From: Candidatus Krumholzibacteriota bacterium
GTDB lineage: Bacteria; Krumholzibacteriota; Krumholzibacteriia; Krumholzibacteriales; Krumholzibacteriaceae
Direction: 5' to 3'
DNA length: 64,000 nt
NCBI GenBank assembly: GCA_016932415.1
Contig: JAFGCX010000020.1
Location: 62,001-126,000, forward strand
How positions within the stretch are numbered: the stretch's first letter is position 1; every line of letters begins with the position of its first letter. Of the stretch, positions 1 through 8,970 are shown in pieces. The notes under the pieces were generated by a model. It had not been told where the DNA came from. It saw only the letters and a program-made list of their open reading frames with translations, and did no database searches. The translations under genes and the position numbers were made by a program.

Positions 1-2
1 TC

Positions 3-77
3 CTTGCCTTCCTGACGGTCGACATGGACGGCCCGGACTTGTACAAAGGATCTTTTCTGGCCAGGCGCGATGGTTGA
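3..77 (+). CDS. 3' end of an unidentified gene cut by the left edge
   Basis: A frame enters open from the left edge and stops at TGA 75-77. Its last 24 codons read like ordinary protein (…VDMDGPDLYKGSF…). I do not recognise a family from so short a piece. A second short open frame (ATG 70 to TAG 138, 22 codons) overlaps it and looks accidental. If real, the partial gene ends about 35 bases before the promoter of the rml genes. dTDP-glucose 4,6-dehydratase (rmlB) is missing from the window and might be expected upstream, but this tail does not look like RmlB. Confidence 0.3.
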   Translation, partial: LAFLTVDMDGPDLYKGSFLARRDG

Positions 78-112
78 AAAGACTTTCTTGAGACAGGCCC
101 TGATCGCCGCGC

Positions 113-141
113 TTGACATCGGCGGCAGGCCGATTTAGAGT
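113..141 (+). promoter_or_regulatory. sigma-70-type promoter for the rmlC-rmlD pair
   Basis: A perfect -35 TTGACA (113-118) and a -10 TAGAGT (136-141) are separated by 17 bases. The rmlC-like start at 183 lies about 35 bases downstream of the expected transcription start, with a GGAGGAG ribosome site just before it. The call rests on sequence match only. Confidence 0.5.
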
Positions 142-182
142 TGCTGACTTGAAGATAGCTTGAGTCAAAGTGGAGGAGAATC

Positions 183-638
183 ATGATCGATGGAGTATCG
201 GTAAAGAACCTGAGAGTCATCCCGGATGAAAGAGGCCGGTTGATGGAGATCCTCAGGTCCGACGACAGTGAATTCACTACATTCGGGCAGGTGTACATGA
301 CTACCTGTTACGAGGGTGTCGTGAAAGGCTGGCATTTCCATAAAAAACAGACGGATTATATGACAGTGATCAGCGGTATGATGAAGATCGTGCTTTACGA
401 TTCTAGAGAGGATTCCGCTACTTTTGGCGAGGTAAACGAGTTCTTTGCCGGAACGCACAATCCGGTCAGGGTACAGATCCCACCAGGAGTATGCCACGGT
501 TTCAAATGCGTAAGTCCTGGCGAAGCGGTCGTGATCAACACCGTGACAGAAAACTACAACTACGACGATCCGGATGAATTCAGGATAGACCCACGTGATA
601 ACGACATACCTTACGACTGGGACAGAAGAGACGGTTGA
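183..638 (+). CDS. rmlC: dTDP-4-dehydrorhamnose 3,5-epimerase family protein (RmlC-like cupin)
   Basis: This 151-residue protein is a short member of the RmlC cupin family, which epimerises dTDP-4-keto-6-deoxyglucose at C3 and C5 in dTDP-L-rhamnose synthesis. The N-terminus carries the DERGRLMEI-type start of the fold. Residues 48-56 (KGWHFHKKQ) hold the histidine-rich core strand, and PPGVCHGF (about 100-107) is the second typical RmlC strand. The usual length is about 180, so this is the compact form and another sugar epimerase or isomerase specificity is possible. The start is set by GGAGGAG upstream of ATG 183. It overlaps rmlD's possible upstream TTG start and is surely co-transcribed with rmlD. 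The product would supply an activated deoxysugar to the EPS or LPS transferases nearby. Confidence 0.82.
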   Translation: MIDGVSVKNLRVIPDERGRLMEILRSDDSEFTTFGQVYMTTCYEGVVKGWHFHKKQTDYMTVISGMMKIVLYDSREDSATFGEVNEFFAGTHNPVRVQIPPGVCHGFKCVSPGEAVVINTVTENYNYDDPDEFRIDPRDNDIPYDWDRRDG

Positions 639-652
639 AACCGGGAGATCGA

Positions 653-1507
653 ATGAGACGCGTATACGTGACAGGCGCCCGTGGCATGCTCGGCAAGGCT
701 TTGGTCCCTCTGCTCGAAAAGAAGTACGAGGTGAAAGCCACCGACCTTCCCGAAGCTGATATTACGGACAGGGACAACATCGTCAGCGATATAAGATCCT
801 TCTCTCCCGATTACGTATTTCATCTCGCTTCGATGACAGACGTCGATCTCTGCGAACTTCATCCGGAACAGGCGCGGCTCTCAAACACCACCGGTACGCG
901 AAACGTCGCCGAAGGGGCGAAGGAAACCGGCGCCATGATGATATATATCAGCACGGGGATGATCTATAACGGCAGGAAAAAAGGCCCCTATACCGAATAC
1001 GATCTTCCCGACCCCGTCAATGTCTATGGACGCACAAAATATGAAGGCGAACTGGAGATCGGAAGGCTGCTCAAGCGATATTTTATCTTCAACACATGCT
1101 GGATATTTGGAGGAGGAAAAGAAGATAAGAAATTCGTTTCGAAGATCCTCGAACTTGCCGGTAAAAACAAAAAGCTGAAAATCGTCGACGACAGGATCGG
1201 TTCCCCGACTTATACCGTCGACTTTGCCCGGGCGATAGCCGACCTGATAGAGCAAAACGAATATGGCAGGTTTCATTGCGTCAACAGTGGACTTGCCAGC
1301 CGTTTTCAACTCGCTGAAAAGATCCTTCAGATAGCCGGCATCACCGGTTGCAGCCTGACTCCCGTATCATCCGATGAATTTCCTCTTCCCGCGCCCCGGC
1401 CGGAAATGGAAGGGATGAGCAACTACAGGCTGACATTGATGGGACTCGATAATATGAGGCCATGGGATGAGGCATTAAGCGAATATATAAGGGAAGTCCT
1501 TATTTGA
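653..1507 (+). CDS. rmlD: dTDP-4-dehydrorhamnose reductase
   Basis: This extended short-chain dehydrogenase/reductase of 284 residues matches the NAD(P)H-dependent reductase that makes the last step to dTDP-L-rhamnose. The Rossmann motif GARGMLG is at residues 8-14, the catalytic Tyr-x3-Lys is YGRTK at about 125-129, and the RmlD-type TCWIFGGG-like stretch follows. ATG 653 is preferred because GGGAG lies at 643-647; a TTG at 635 overlapping the rmlC stop would add six residues. The 3' end overlaps the convergent rmlA end by 8 bases. The annotation as RmlD is firm at family level, but related 4-ketosugar reductases cannot be excluded. Confidence 0.85.
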   Translation: MRRVYVTGARGMLGKALVPLLEKKYEVKATDLPEADITDRDNIVSDIRSFSPDYVFHLASMTDVDLCELHPEQARLSNTTGTRNVAEGAKETGAMMIYISTGMIYNGRKKGPYTEYDLPDPVNVYGRTKYEGELEIGRLLKRYFIFNTCWIFGGGKEDKKFVSKILELAGKNKKLKIVDDRIGSPTYTVDFARAIADLIEQNEYGRFHCVNSGLASRFQLAEKILQIAGITGCSLTPVSSDEFPLPAPRPEMEGMSNYRLTLMGLDNMRPWDEALSEYIREVLI

Positions 1508-2231
1508 TCTTGTTAGCCCCCGTTTCAGCGACAAGATTACTCGCCTTGTGCAGCGAAGCGAACGTGCCGGCGTCAGTCCACCATCCGTCGAGGATATCCC
1601 AGGCAAGCTCGCCTTTTTCAATATATGCGTTATTTACATCGGTGATCTCAAGTTCACCCCGGTCCGAGGGCCTAAGGGTCTTGATGATCTCAAAGACAGA
1701 ATTATCATACATATATATTCCCGTCACCGCGTAACGCGATTTCGGCTCTGCCGGCTTTTCCTCTATCTTCACTACCTTTTCCCCTTCGAGTACGGGGACC
1801 CCGAATCTTTCCGGATCAGGGACTTCCTTTAAAAGGATCCTCGCGCCGCGCCCCGTCTCCCGAAACCTCTCCACAGCCAAAACGATATTGTTCTCTATGA
1901 TATTGTCACCGAGAACAACGCAGATACTGTCCTCACCTGCAAAATACTCGGCGAGTCTGAGCGCTTCCGCGATCCCTCCCTCGCCTTCCTGGTACGTGTA
2001 ATTTATATGCGCCAGGCCGAACTCGCTTCCATTACCCAGCAGCCTGAGAAAATCGCCGGCATGATTGCCTCCCGTAACAATCAGGATATCACGAATGCCC
2101 GCGTTTATAAGGGTCTGTATAGGGTAATAGATCATCGGTTTGTCATATACCGGCAAGAGGTGCTTATTCGTTATCTTGGTAAGCGGCAGAAGTCTTGATC
2201 CAAGTCCGCCGGCAAGTATTACGCCTTTCAT
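1500..2231 (-). CDS. rmlA: glucose-1-phosphate thymidylyltransferase (short form)
   Basis: This nucleotidyltransferase of 243 residues activates glucose-1-phosphate with dTTP, the first step to dTDP-sugars. The N-terminal LAGGLGSRLLPLT loop (about 6-18), the NKHLLPVYDKPMIYYP strand, the VVLGDNI metal motif and the EEKP and VTGIYMYD sugar-binding elements are all present. The usual RmlA is about 290 residues, so this is the short form common in archaea and many bacteria. ATG 2231 follows AAAAGGAG. It is convergent with rmlD, so the rhamnose genes are split between strands although they serve one pathway. Confidence 0.9.
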   Translation of the reverse strand: MKGVILAGGLGSRLLPLTKITNKHLLPVYDKPMIYYPIQTLINAGIRDILIVTGGNHAGDFLRLLGNGSEFGLAHINYTYQEGEGGIAEALRLAEYFAGEDSICVVLGDNIIENNIVLAVERFRETGRGARILLKEVPDPERFGVPVLEGEKVVKIEEKPAEPKSRYAVTGIYMYDNSVFEIIKTLRPSDRGELEITDVNNAYIEKGELAWDILDGWWTDAGTFASLHKASNLVAETGANKIK

Positions 2232-2387
2232 TCAATCTCCTTTTCATCGATAAAACGCAAGCCGCAGTCTACCATCACGACCGGTTTGAATCAAGGAAAA
2301 CCGGGAATCACGAATATCCTTTCAAAAAAGCCGACAAGTTGTTAATATTCCGCCTGGTTGTGGCAAAGTGTGATAACTGGAGGAATT

Positions 2388-3515
2388 ATGAAAGTCTGTT
2401 TTTTTTCGCCAACTGCCTACAGCTATTTCAATCCTGACGCCGACGAGTGGGCCGGAGGAGCGGAGACGCAGCAGGTCCTTCTGGCAAAACAGATGTCCTT
2501 GAAGGGGATCGACGTCTCCTTCATAGTCGGCGACCATGGCCAGGAGGAAGTCGAGAAATTCGGGAATATAACTGTCATAAGATCTTTCGCCCCTTTTTCG
2601 GGAAACAGGAAACTCCGTTTTCTCCCGGACATGATGAAGATCAGAAGAGCGATGCGCTTGTCGGGTGCCGATATCTTCAACCAGAGATCGACATCTTTCT
2701 ACACCGGCCAGCTGTGCTATTTCGCGTCATCTCTCGGCAAACAGTTCACTTTTTCGATCGGTATCGATTATAACTGTTATGGCGATTGTGATGGCAACCT
2801 CTCCTTTCCGATGACATCGATGTACCGGTATGGAATAAGGAATGCCGGCGCGGTGATCGCGCAGACACAGAAACAGAAAGACCTGCTGTTTGAAAATATG
2901 CGGCGCGAGTCGACTCTGATCAGAAACGGGATAGAGATACTCGACCGCGTGGAATGTCCCGTTAACTCAGGCTCTGAAAAGACTGCGGAAGGCCGGAAGG
3001 AATTCCTCTGGGTCGGCTCTTTCAGAAGACGAAAACGCCCCGAACTCTTTCTGGATCTCGCCCGGGCTGTTCCAGAAGCTGATTTCACGATCATCGGCGG
3101 TGGCGGGGACGACCGGGACTTTTACGAAATGATAGCAGCGAACGCCGGATCGATCTCCAACCTGAATTACCCTGGATTCATTGAACCTGAAAAGATCGAA
3201 GAGTATTACCGCAGGGCTTACGCTTATATCAACACATCTGTTCTTGAGGGCTTTCCAAACACGTACCTCCATAGCTGGAGGCGCGGCGTTCCTACATTTA
3301 CGATAGAGATCGATCCTGACAGGATTATCGAAGAGAACGGTATCGGTGAATGCACGGGAAGTTTCGAACGTCTCGTCGAGGCCGTCCGCGAATTATCTTC
3401 CGATGAACCGATGAGGACGCGGATGTGCCGGAGGGCTCTTGAATATGTGGCGCGCGAACATGATATCAAGGACAAGGCTGATGAATATATATCTCTGTTC
3501 GAATCACTTCTCTGA
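2388..3515 (+). CDS. GT4-family glycosyltransferase
   Basis: This is a 375-residue GT-B fold transferase. The N-terminal acceptor domain has a glycine-rich loop (WAGGAETQQ) and the C-terminal donor domain starts near EFLWVGSFRRRKRPELF. The nucleotide-sugar loop EGFPNTYLHSW replaces the more usual EGFPNTxLEAW, so the second conserved acidic residue is absent. ATG 2388 has GGAGGA 4 bases upstream; an upstream TTG frame is ignored. It is the only + strand gene at this end of the EPS locus and converges with the next transferase, overlapping it by 12 bases. Donor and acceptor are unknown. Confidence 0.8.
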   Translation: MKVCFFSPTAYSYFNPDADEWAGGAETQQVLLAKQMSLKGIDVSFIVGDHGQEEVEKFGNITVIRSFAPFSGNRKLRFLPDMMKIRRAMRLSGADIFNQRSTSFYTGQLCYFASSLGKQFTFSIGIDYNCYGDCDGNLSFPMTSMYRYGIRNAGAVIAQTQKQKDLLFENMRRESTLIRNGIEILDRVECPVNSGSEKTAEGRKEFLWVGSFRRRKRPELFLDLARAVPEADFTIIGGGGDDRDFYEMIAANAGSISNLNYPGFIEPEKIEEYYRRAYAYINTSVLEGFPNTYLHSWRRGVPTFTIEIDPDRIIEENGIGECTGSFERLVEAVRELSSDEPMRTRMCRRALEYVAREHDIKDKADEYISLFESLL

Positions 3516-4727
3516 TTTATCGATAATTTTTTCGAACAGGGCTTTCAACCTCTCGCTGTAATTCGCGTCCGAATAATTCTTCTCCATCCATACCCTGGCA
3601 TTCTTTCCAAGCTCACCGGCGAGATCGTCATCATCGAGCAAACGCAGCACCGCGGCGGCGATATCTTCAGGTGAACCGGCTTCGAGATATTCCCTTCCAT
3701 CAACCAGGCCCATACCCTCGACGCCAGTGGGAGTGCTTACAACCGGGGTCCCGACAGCGGCAGCTTCGAGCATCCTGATCCTTATCCCACCGCCGAACCT
3801 GAGAGGGATAACAAGGACGGAAGCTTCGGCCAGAGAGGAAGAAAGATCACTGACATATCCGCAATATTCAATATTCTCTCCCTTGAGAGATTCCATGTCC
3901 ACCGGATGAACGCTTCCGACTACATGGAGAACAGCCGAGGGTCTTTTCTTTCTTATAATGGGAAGAACATCGAGTATGAAAAACCGTAGCGCGTCCCTGT
4001 TGAAATCGGATAAATGCGTTCCGGTCAGAAGGATCCTGTCTCTTACCCTGATCCTGCCTCTTCTGTCGAAGTGCTTAAGGTCGAGAGATACGGGAAGGGT
4101 CTCTATTTGTTTCTTCTTTCCCCTGTACTCTTTCCTGAGAATATCCGCGTCTTTTTCCGTCACGGTCATGATCATATCGAAATTATCGTACGCCTTTTTT
4201 TCCGTCCTTTCCCTCATCCGGTCCCTGAACGGAGTCCTCTTTCCGCTCCGCTTTCCCCGCGCGAACTTCAACCTTGAAGGAGCCACCAGATAATCGAGAT
4301 CAAGAGTCACAAGCAGGTGCCTGAAACGTGGCAGGATAACGGGAAGCATGTAGAGATGCCAGTATGATGATATGATAAGATCAGGGTCTTCAGCACGGGC
4401 AAGATCGGCGACCAGCCTGATGTATTTACCGGGAGAAGCGTAACTCACTTCCGGAACGATCCCCTTCAACATATACCTTACTGCGTATCTTATCTTGAAG
4501 ATCATCCGGCCGGCCAACGACCTCTTGTTCGGAGCGATCATAGACGCGATTTTAAGGTGCTCTTTTTCCTGTTTTCGAAGTGAATCCCTTTCTTCCTCCG
4601 TAAATGTCATCGTCACCAGTACGACCTCGTGATCGACAATAAGGCCGTCAACAAGGTTCGTCATCAGACGATCGAAACCCCTCCTGACGGGGTATGGAGA
4701 ATACGGGACTGCCAGCAGGATCTTCAT
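3504..4727 (-). CDS. GT4-family glycosyltransferase, last gene of the EPS operon
   Basis: This 407-residue cytoplasmic GT-B transferase starts MKILLAVPYSPYPVRRGFDR, and its donor-site signature FGGGIRIRMLEAAAVGTPVV near residue 320 is typical of GT4 enzymes that act on lipid-linked oligosaccharides. It follows AGGAGA and overlaps the preceding gene by 4 bases (ATGA), so translation is probably coupled. It is the 3'-most gene of the long - strand EPS operon. Substrate is not predictable from sequence. Confidence 0.82.
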   Translation of the reverse strand: MKILLAVPYSPYPVRRGFDRLMTNLVDGLIVDHEVVLVTMTFTEEERDSLRKQEKEHLKIASMIAPNKRSLAGRMIFKIRYAVRYMLKGIVPEVSYASPGKYIRLVADLARAEDPDLIISSYWHLYMLPVILPRFRHLLVTLDLDYLVAPSRLKFARGKRSGKRTPFRDRMRERTEKKAYDNFDMIMTVTEKDADILRKEYRGKKKQIETLPVSLDLKHFDRRGRIRVRDRILLTGTHLSDFNRDALRFFILDVLPIIRKKRPSAVLHVVGSVHPVDMESLKGENIEYCGYVSDLSSSLAEASVLVIPLRFGGGIRIRMLEAAAVGTPVVSTPTGVEGMGLVDGREYLEAGSPEDIAAAVLRLLDDDDLAGELGKNARVWMEKNYSDANYSERLKALFEKIIDKSEK

Positions 4728-5872
4728 CTCATCTCCTGTGTCTTTTCTTTTCCGCGCACAAGGGCTTCATACAGTCGAGAGGTGAGCGATACCGACCTTT
4801 CGATAGTAAAACGTTCTTTGAATACTTCTAACGATCTTTTCGACATCCTTTCGAGCAGTTCTCTGTCTGACATCAGCCTCTCGACCGATTCGGCCAACCT
4901 GCCACTGTCGCCCTCGTCGACAAGGAGCCCTGTCTCACCATCAGAAACAAGCTCCGGTATTCCGAATATATCGCTCGCGACAACGGGGACTCCGAGAGAC
5001 ATCGCCTCGATGATGACATAGGGAGTAGCCTCGAGAGTCGACGGAACAGCGAGAAGATCCGTCCGGGAAAGAAGCCCCATGATATCATCGCTATGGCCGA
5101 TGAATTCCACCCTGTCGCCGATCCCCGCGCTCTCGACGTATTCCCTGTATTCCTTTTCCATCTCCCCCTCGCCGGCAACAGTGAGCCTTACGCCGCGGGG
5201 CAGCTTCGCGATCGCCTCGAATAGCACGAGATGACCCTTCCTCTTGTGGAGCGCGCCGATAATCGTTACTTCAAAGATATCGTCTTGAATTGCTTTGATG
5301 GTCTCTCCATCAGGGACTGCCCGGTCTATCCCGTTATATATGACTTCGATCTTATCGGATGGAATGTGATGATTCCTTTCAAGATGTCTTCTGTTATCCT
5401 CACTTACAGTGATCACCCGGTCGATCGATCTTGACGTGATGCTTTTTAACAGCATTCCTTTTGTAAATGCGGGAAACATCGGAAGATGCTCCGTTGAAAC
5501 GACCTTCCCGACACCGGCGAGTCTGGCTACCGGAGCGGCAAGTCCATACCCCGCGTCGTATGAGCCCGGGAGATTGATGTGGAAAATATCAGCTGGATAT
5601 TTCCTGAGGATCCTGTAGAGCTTTCGCGCGTTCCCGGGCGAAAAAGGCGGCGTGTATCCAAGCGACGAGACTTTGATCCCCGAATCTTCCAGCCACGATC
5701 TCAATCTCTTCAGGCCCTCATCGTTATTTATGATGACATGACTCTCGAATCGAGCCGGATCCAGGTGCGAAGCAAGAAGAAAGATATATTTCTCCGCTCC
5801 TCCCGTATATGGAGCGTCGCAGAAAAACGCGACTTTAATCTTTTCTGGCCGGTCAATCACGGAAATATTCAC
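4724..5872 (-). CDS. GT4-family glycosyltransferase
   Basis: This 382-residue GT4 enzyme has the N-terminal GGAEKYIFLLASHL loop and the C-terminal STLEATPYVIIEAMSLG with both acidic residues (E-x7-E) expected for the sugar-nucleotide site. The start codon is GTG, overlapping the stop of the upstream membrane-protein gene. An overlap of 4 bases with the downstream transferase completes a tightly coupled trio. It probably extends a lipid-linked EPS repeat unit; the sugar is unknown. Confidence 0.85.
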   Translation of the reverse strand: MNISVIDRPEKIKVAFFCDAPYTGGAEKYIFLLASHLDPARFESHVIINNDEGLKRLRSWLEDSGIKVSSLGYTPPFSPGNARKLYRILRKYPADIFHINLPGSYDAGYGLAAPVARLAGVGKVVSTEHLPMFPAFTKGMLLKSITSRSIDRVITVSEDNRRHLERNHHIPSDKIEVIYNGIDRAVPDGETIKAIQDDIFEVTIIGALHKRKGHLVLFEAIAKLPRGVRLTVAGEGEMEKEYREYVESAGIGDRVEFIGHSDDIMGLLSRTDLLAVPSTLEATPYVIIEAMSLGVPVVASDIFGIPELVSDGETGLLVDEGDSGRLAESVERLMSDRELLERMSKRSLEVFKERFTIERSVSLTSRLYEALVRGKEKTQEMR

Positions 5873-8517
5873 CTGTTTTTCGTTTCTCGTCCGCTGTTCG
5901 CATCTCCCGGGCCTGTAATATCGATCCTTCCTATAAGGGTCCCGGAAAGAGAATCCCTGTTTCTCAGGTAGTCTTTTATCATTCTATTGGGTAGATACGT
6001 CTCCCTTCTGACGATCAGGCCGAGATCGTACCTGCCTGGAGCGATATTATCGGGGAGAACAAAAAAGAGACGCTGGCCGGAATCCTCGCCCGTGCCCCAC
6101 CTTTCCGGCATAGTAGAACCGCTTCTTATCATTCCTCCAGCGGTATACCTGTAAAATGTCCCTTTTTTTCTTTCAACTATACGCCTGTACTGTTTATCGT
6201 ACCATGGCCTGTAAAGACCGCCCTGGGGATAATCGCGGTCAAGCCTCAGGTTCCAGCTGCATGGAAGACCCGGCTTGTAAGATTCCCCGGCATTCCAGCA
6301 GAAGATCCCCCTCACTGTATCTCCCGCGACTACTTCCCTTTCTTCGAGGACCAGTGAAACGAACCTTATGCCTTCCCATTCCGCCGCCTTTTCAAACCGG
6401 TTCATGCCCTCGCCGAAAATGCAGCATTCCTTCCGTGCCTCGCTTTTTACCTCGCCCACATCATTTTTCATCTCGTCAAGGAACCTGATATTGAGTTGAA
6501 ACAGTATATACCTCTCTCTTTCGCCTTTCCTGACGAACAGGCCGGGATATCTCGAGATCTTTTCAAGAAACGCCGGGACAATCTCCGCCGGAACGGCCTC
6601 AAAGAAATCGACCATCGTTTCTCCGCCGGTATCGACAACCAGGTACCTTATATCCTTTTCCATAAGCCATGCCGCGCTCTCAGAAAGGGGAAGAGCGGGA
6701 TCGAAGAGATTTCTGACGGCCGATATCCTTTCAAGAGCTTCACCGTCGCAGGGTGATCCATGTTGACCGAGCGTGACTACGGCGAAACAGTCTGTGTATG
6801 CCGAAAGCAGGTAACTCGTCGCTGGATCGGAGATCACTACCGACCCTTCAGGGAGTTCCCTGGTCAACTCACAGAGGATATCGCCCCTCTCAAGACTCGA
6901 CTCCGGATCTGTAAGCAGTATTTTCTCCGTTTCACTCATTATTCCTGAAATTGCGAACCTGAGAGGAAGAGCGGCGAAGAGAAAGATCAGAAGAAGAGAC
7001 AATACGCGGGCCGCGACTGTCCTGGCTTTCCAGGATCGCTTCTCTCCTGATACCGTCCCCATTATGATGAGCCTGCATAGATAATATATTATCAGAGCGA
7101 GCAGGCCGGTCGACGGAGCGGCATAGACCAGTCTGTAGAAAAGATAACCAAGGTGGCTCTCGAGAGGCGTAGCGGTAAGAGGATTTATCACCGCCAGAAC
7201 CGGAACGAGAAAAAGTACGCCGGCAAGTAGAGGCAGTCCCTTTTTCTCCCTTATGAAAAAGACCAGCGGGGACGCGATTAATATGAAAAAGAAAACCAAC
7301 CCCATCTGGCTCATGAGCTCGATCGGATCGACTGTCAGAAACTTCTCTCCGAGAAGGAGGAGGCCCTGCCTGTGCGTGTGTATGATGTTATACTCTCCCT
7401 GTACCATCGATATCCTGGCGATCACCGCCGCCGCGGTGACACCGGCCAGCACAGGGACTATTACCCTGAACCCCCGCATCCATCTTCTGCCGGCTGGAAG
7501 AATGACTCCATAGATAAAGAAAGAACCGAGGATGCCGAACATAAGATACGCGAAGACGATGTGATACGCGATTCCCGTCACGACAAGAAAGACCGACAAG
7601 ATCAGATCGCGCCTTTCCTTCAATCGCAGGTACCTGATCAGGTATCCGGTCGTACCCCACATCATCACTATCGCCAGGTTCTTGCTGTACCCGATCCTGG
7701 TGAGCCACGCGATGCCGTTCCCCCTCATGAACAGGACAAAAAGTATCGAAGCCAACAGAGTCAGCCTTATCGTTCCGAGAAGCTCCTTTGAATAGAACCA
7801 GAAAACGGCCAGGGCGAAAAATGCCAGAAAAGAAGGGATCATCGACCAGAGATCGTCCGGCGCGGCATCAGCCTGGTATGCCCAGAGGGAAAGCACCGGA
7901 TGCCACAATCCCTTTCTTGGATCGAATCCTGTCCCATCTCCCTCCCTGAAAAAAGAATCGTCTGGAAGGATCGTCCCGCTCTCGATAGACCTGCGGATAA
8001 AACTGATATGATCAGGCGCGTCGGTGGAAATACCAAGCTCGCCGCTTTGATCGAAAAACACGAAACAGAGGATCATCATGACAAGGATGATCGCCAGCAT
8101 CGCTCTTTTTTCTCTGGCCGAAAGTCCAGTATCCTCTACAAAGTAGGGCCTGATACGCTGGTTGACCTTTTCGTCGTTTCTCCTGATGTGCATGTGGTAA
8201 TAGAGGATCAACACGACCGTGACTGCAGAACAGGCTGTCGATATACCGGCATATCCCGTTCCAGGCAGAAAACCGAGAGTGACGATGAACGTCGCATAGA
8301 TGATCCCGCTGAAGAAGACCCTGCAGACTCCCTCTACAGTCAGCGGGACGGAACCGGAACGGATCAGCGTGATATAGATCCCCGGGAGAACGAATAACGA
8401 AAGGAAAGCCAGGATCAACCCCACTGGCGCGGGACCCGGGATGATGCGGGCACCGACCAGAAAAGAAAGGATTATTAACGAAATGCTCAACGTGAGGAAA
8501 AACGCTTTGTTCTTCAA
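5869..8517 (-). CDS. large polytopic membrane protein, GT-C-like glycosyltransferase or EPS polymerase/ligase
   Basis: The 882-residue protein has roughly a dozen hydrophobic segments in its first 530 residues, followed by about 350 hydrophilic residues. A large acidic stretch after the early helices (GISTDAPDHISFIR) resembles the D-x-D/E region in the first external loop of GT-C enzymes. The sequence ELPEGSVVISDPATSYLLSA is like the extracytoplasmic domain that follows the helices in many such enzymes. The last 170 residues look like a beta-sandwich. It starts at TTG 8517 with GAGGAG nine bases upstream. It sits next to a polyprenyl-phosphate-sugar-synthase-like GT2 and a small flippase, which fits a GT-C transferase using a polyprenyl donor. 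No separate Wzy is seen in the operon, so a polymerase role is also possible. Confidence 0.65.
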   Translation of the reverse strand: MKNKAFFLTLSISLIILSFLVGARIIPGPAPVGLILAFLSLFVLPGIYITLIRSGSVPLTVEGVCRVFFSGIIYATFIVTLGFLPGTGYAGISTACSAVTVVLILYYHMHIRRNDEKVNQRIRPYFVEDTGLSAREKRAMLAIILVMMILCFVFFDQSGELGISTDAPDHISFIRRSIESGTILPDDSFFREGDGTGFDPRKGLWHPVLSLWAYQADAAPDDLWSMIPSFLAFFALAVFWFYSKELLGTIRLTLLASILFVLFMRGNGIAWLTRIGYSKNLAIVMMWGTTGYLIRYLRLKERRDLILSVFLVVTGIAYHIVFAYLMFGILGSFFIYGVILPAGRRWMRGFRVIVPVLAGVTAAAVIARISMVQGEYNIIHTHRQGLLLLGEKFLTVDPIELMSQMGLVFFFILIASPLVFFIREKKGLPLLAGVLFLVPVLAVINPLTATPLESHLGYLFYRLVYAAPSTGLLALIIYYLCRLIIMGTVSGEKRSWKARTVAARVLSLLLIFLFAALPLRFAISGIMSETEKILLTDPESSLERGDILCELTRELPEGSVVISDPATSYLLSAYTDCFAVVTLGQHGSPCDGEALERISAVRNLFDPALPLSESAAWLMEKDIRYLVVDTGGETMVDFFEAVPAEIVPAFLEKISRYPGLFVRKGERERYILFQLNIRFLDEMKNDVGEVKSEARKECCIFGEGMNRFEKAAEWEGIRFVSLVLEEREVVAGDTVRGIFCWNAGESYKPGLPCSWNLRLDRDYPQGGLYRPWYDKQYRRIVERKKGTFYRYTAGGMIRSGSTMPERWGTGEDSGQRLFFVLPDNIAPGRYDLGLIVRRETYLPNRMIKDYLRNRDSLSGTLIGRIDITGPGDANSGRETKNR

Positions 8518-8566
8518 GGCAGCGGACTCCTCGATTCTGAGAGCGTGTCGGCCACTATTTCCAATA

Positions 8567-8935
8567 TCAGTTATATGTCCTGCTTACCAGGAAGACTCCG
8601 GCACAGATGACAATGATACCTATGAATCTCTGGATCGAAAATGACTCGTTAAGCAGATATGGCGCGAGCAGCGCCGTGATCACGTACGAGAGGCTCACCA
8701 TCGGGAACGCCCAGCTCAGTTCCGAACGCGACAGGATCAGTATCCATAGGACAGCGCTCAGCGCGTACGAAGTGAATCCTCCTATCACGTACCATGATGT
8801 AACGACCTTCTGAAAGGCTTCGACAATATTCCCAAGCCCGATCTTCCCTATCCTGTTTATTCCAGCTTTCATCATAAACTGGCCCGCTGTATTCAGGACG
8901 ACTGTAGCCATGATCATAATCAGGTTTTTAAGCAT
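8567..8935 (-). CDS. EamA/SMR-type four-helix transporter, ArnE-like
   Basis: This is a 122-residue protein of four transmembrane helices with the EamA/small-multidrug-resistance pattern: GQFMMKAGI in helix 1, an ALSAVLWILILSRSELSWAFP loop-helix region and a C-terminal GIIVICAGVFLVSR helix. Relatives of this size (ArnE/ArnF) flip undecaprenyl-phosphate-linked aminosugar. ATG 8935 follows GGAGGG. Its position between a GT2 and a GT-C-like protein supports flipping of a polyprenyl-phosphate sugar rather than drug export. Confidence 0.72.
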   Translation of the reverse strand: MLKNLIMIMATVVLNTAGQFMMKAGINRIGKIGLGNIVEAFQKVVTSWYVIGGFTSYALSAVLWILILSRSELSWAFPMVSLSYVITALLAPYLLNESFSIQRFIGIIVICAGVFLVSRTYN

Positions 8936-8970
8936 ATTCAGGGCCCTCCAGTGCGGTCACCCGCGAAGAT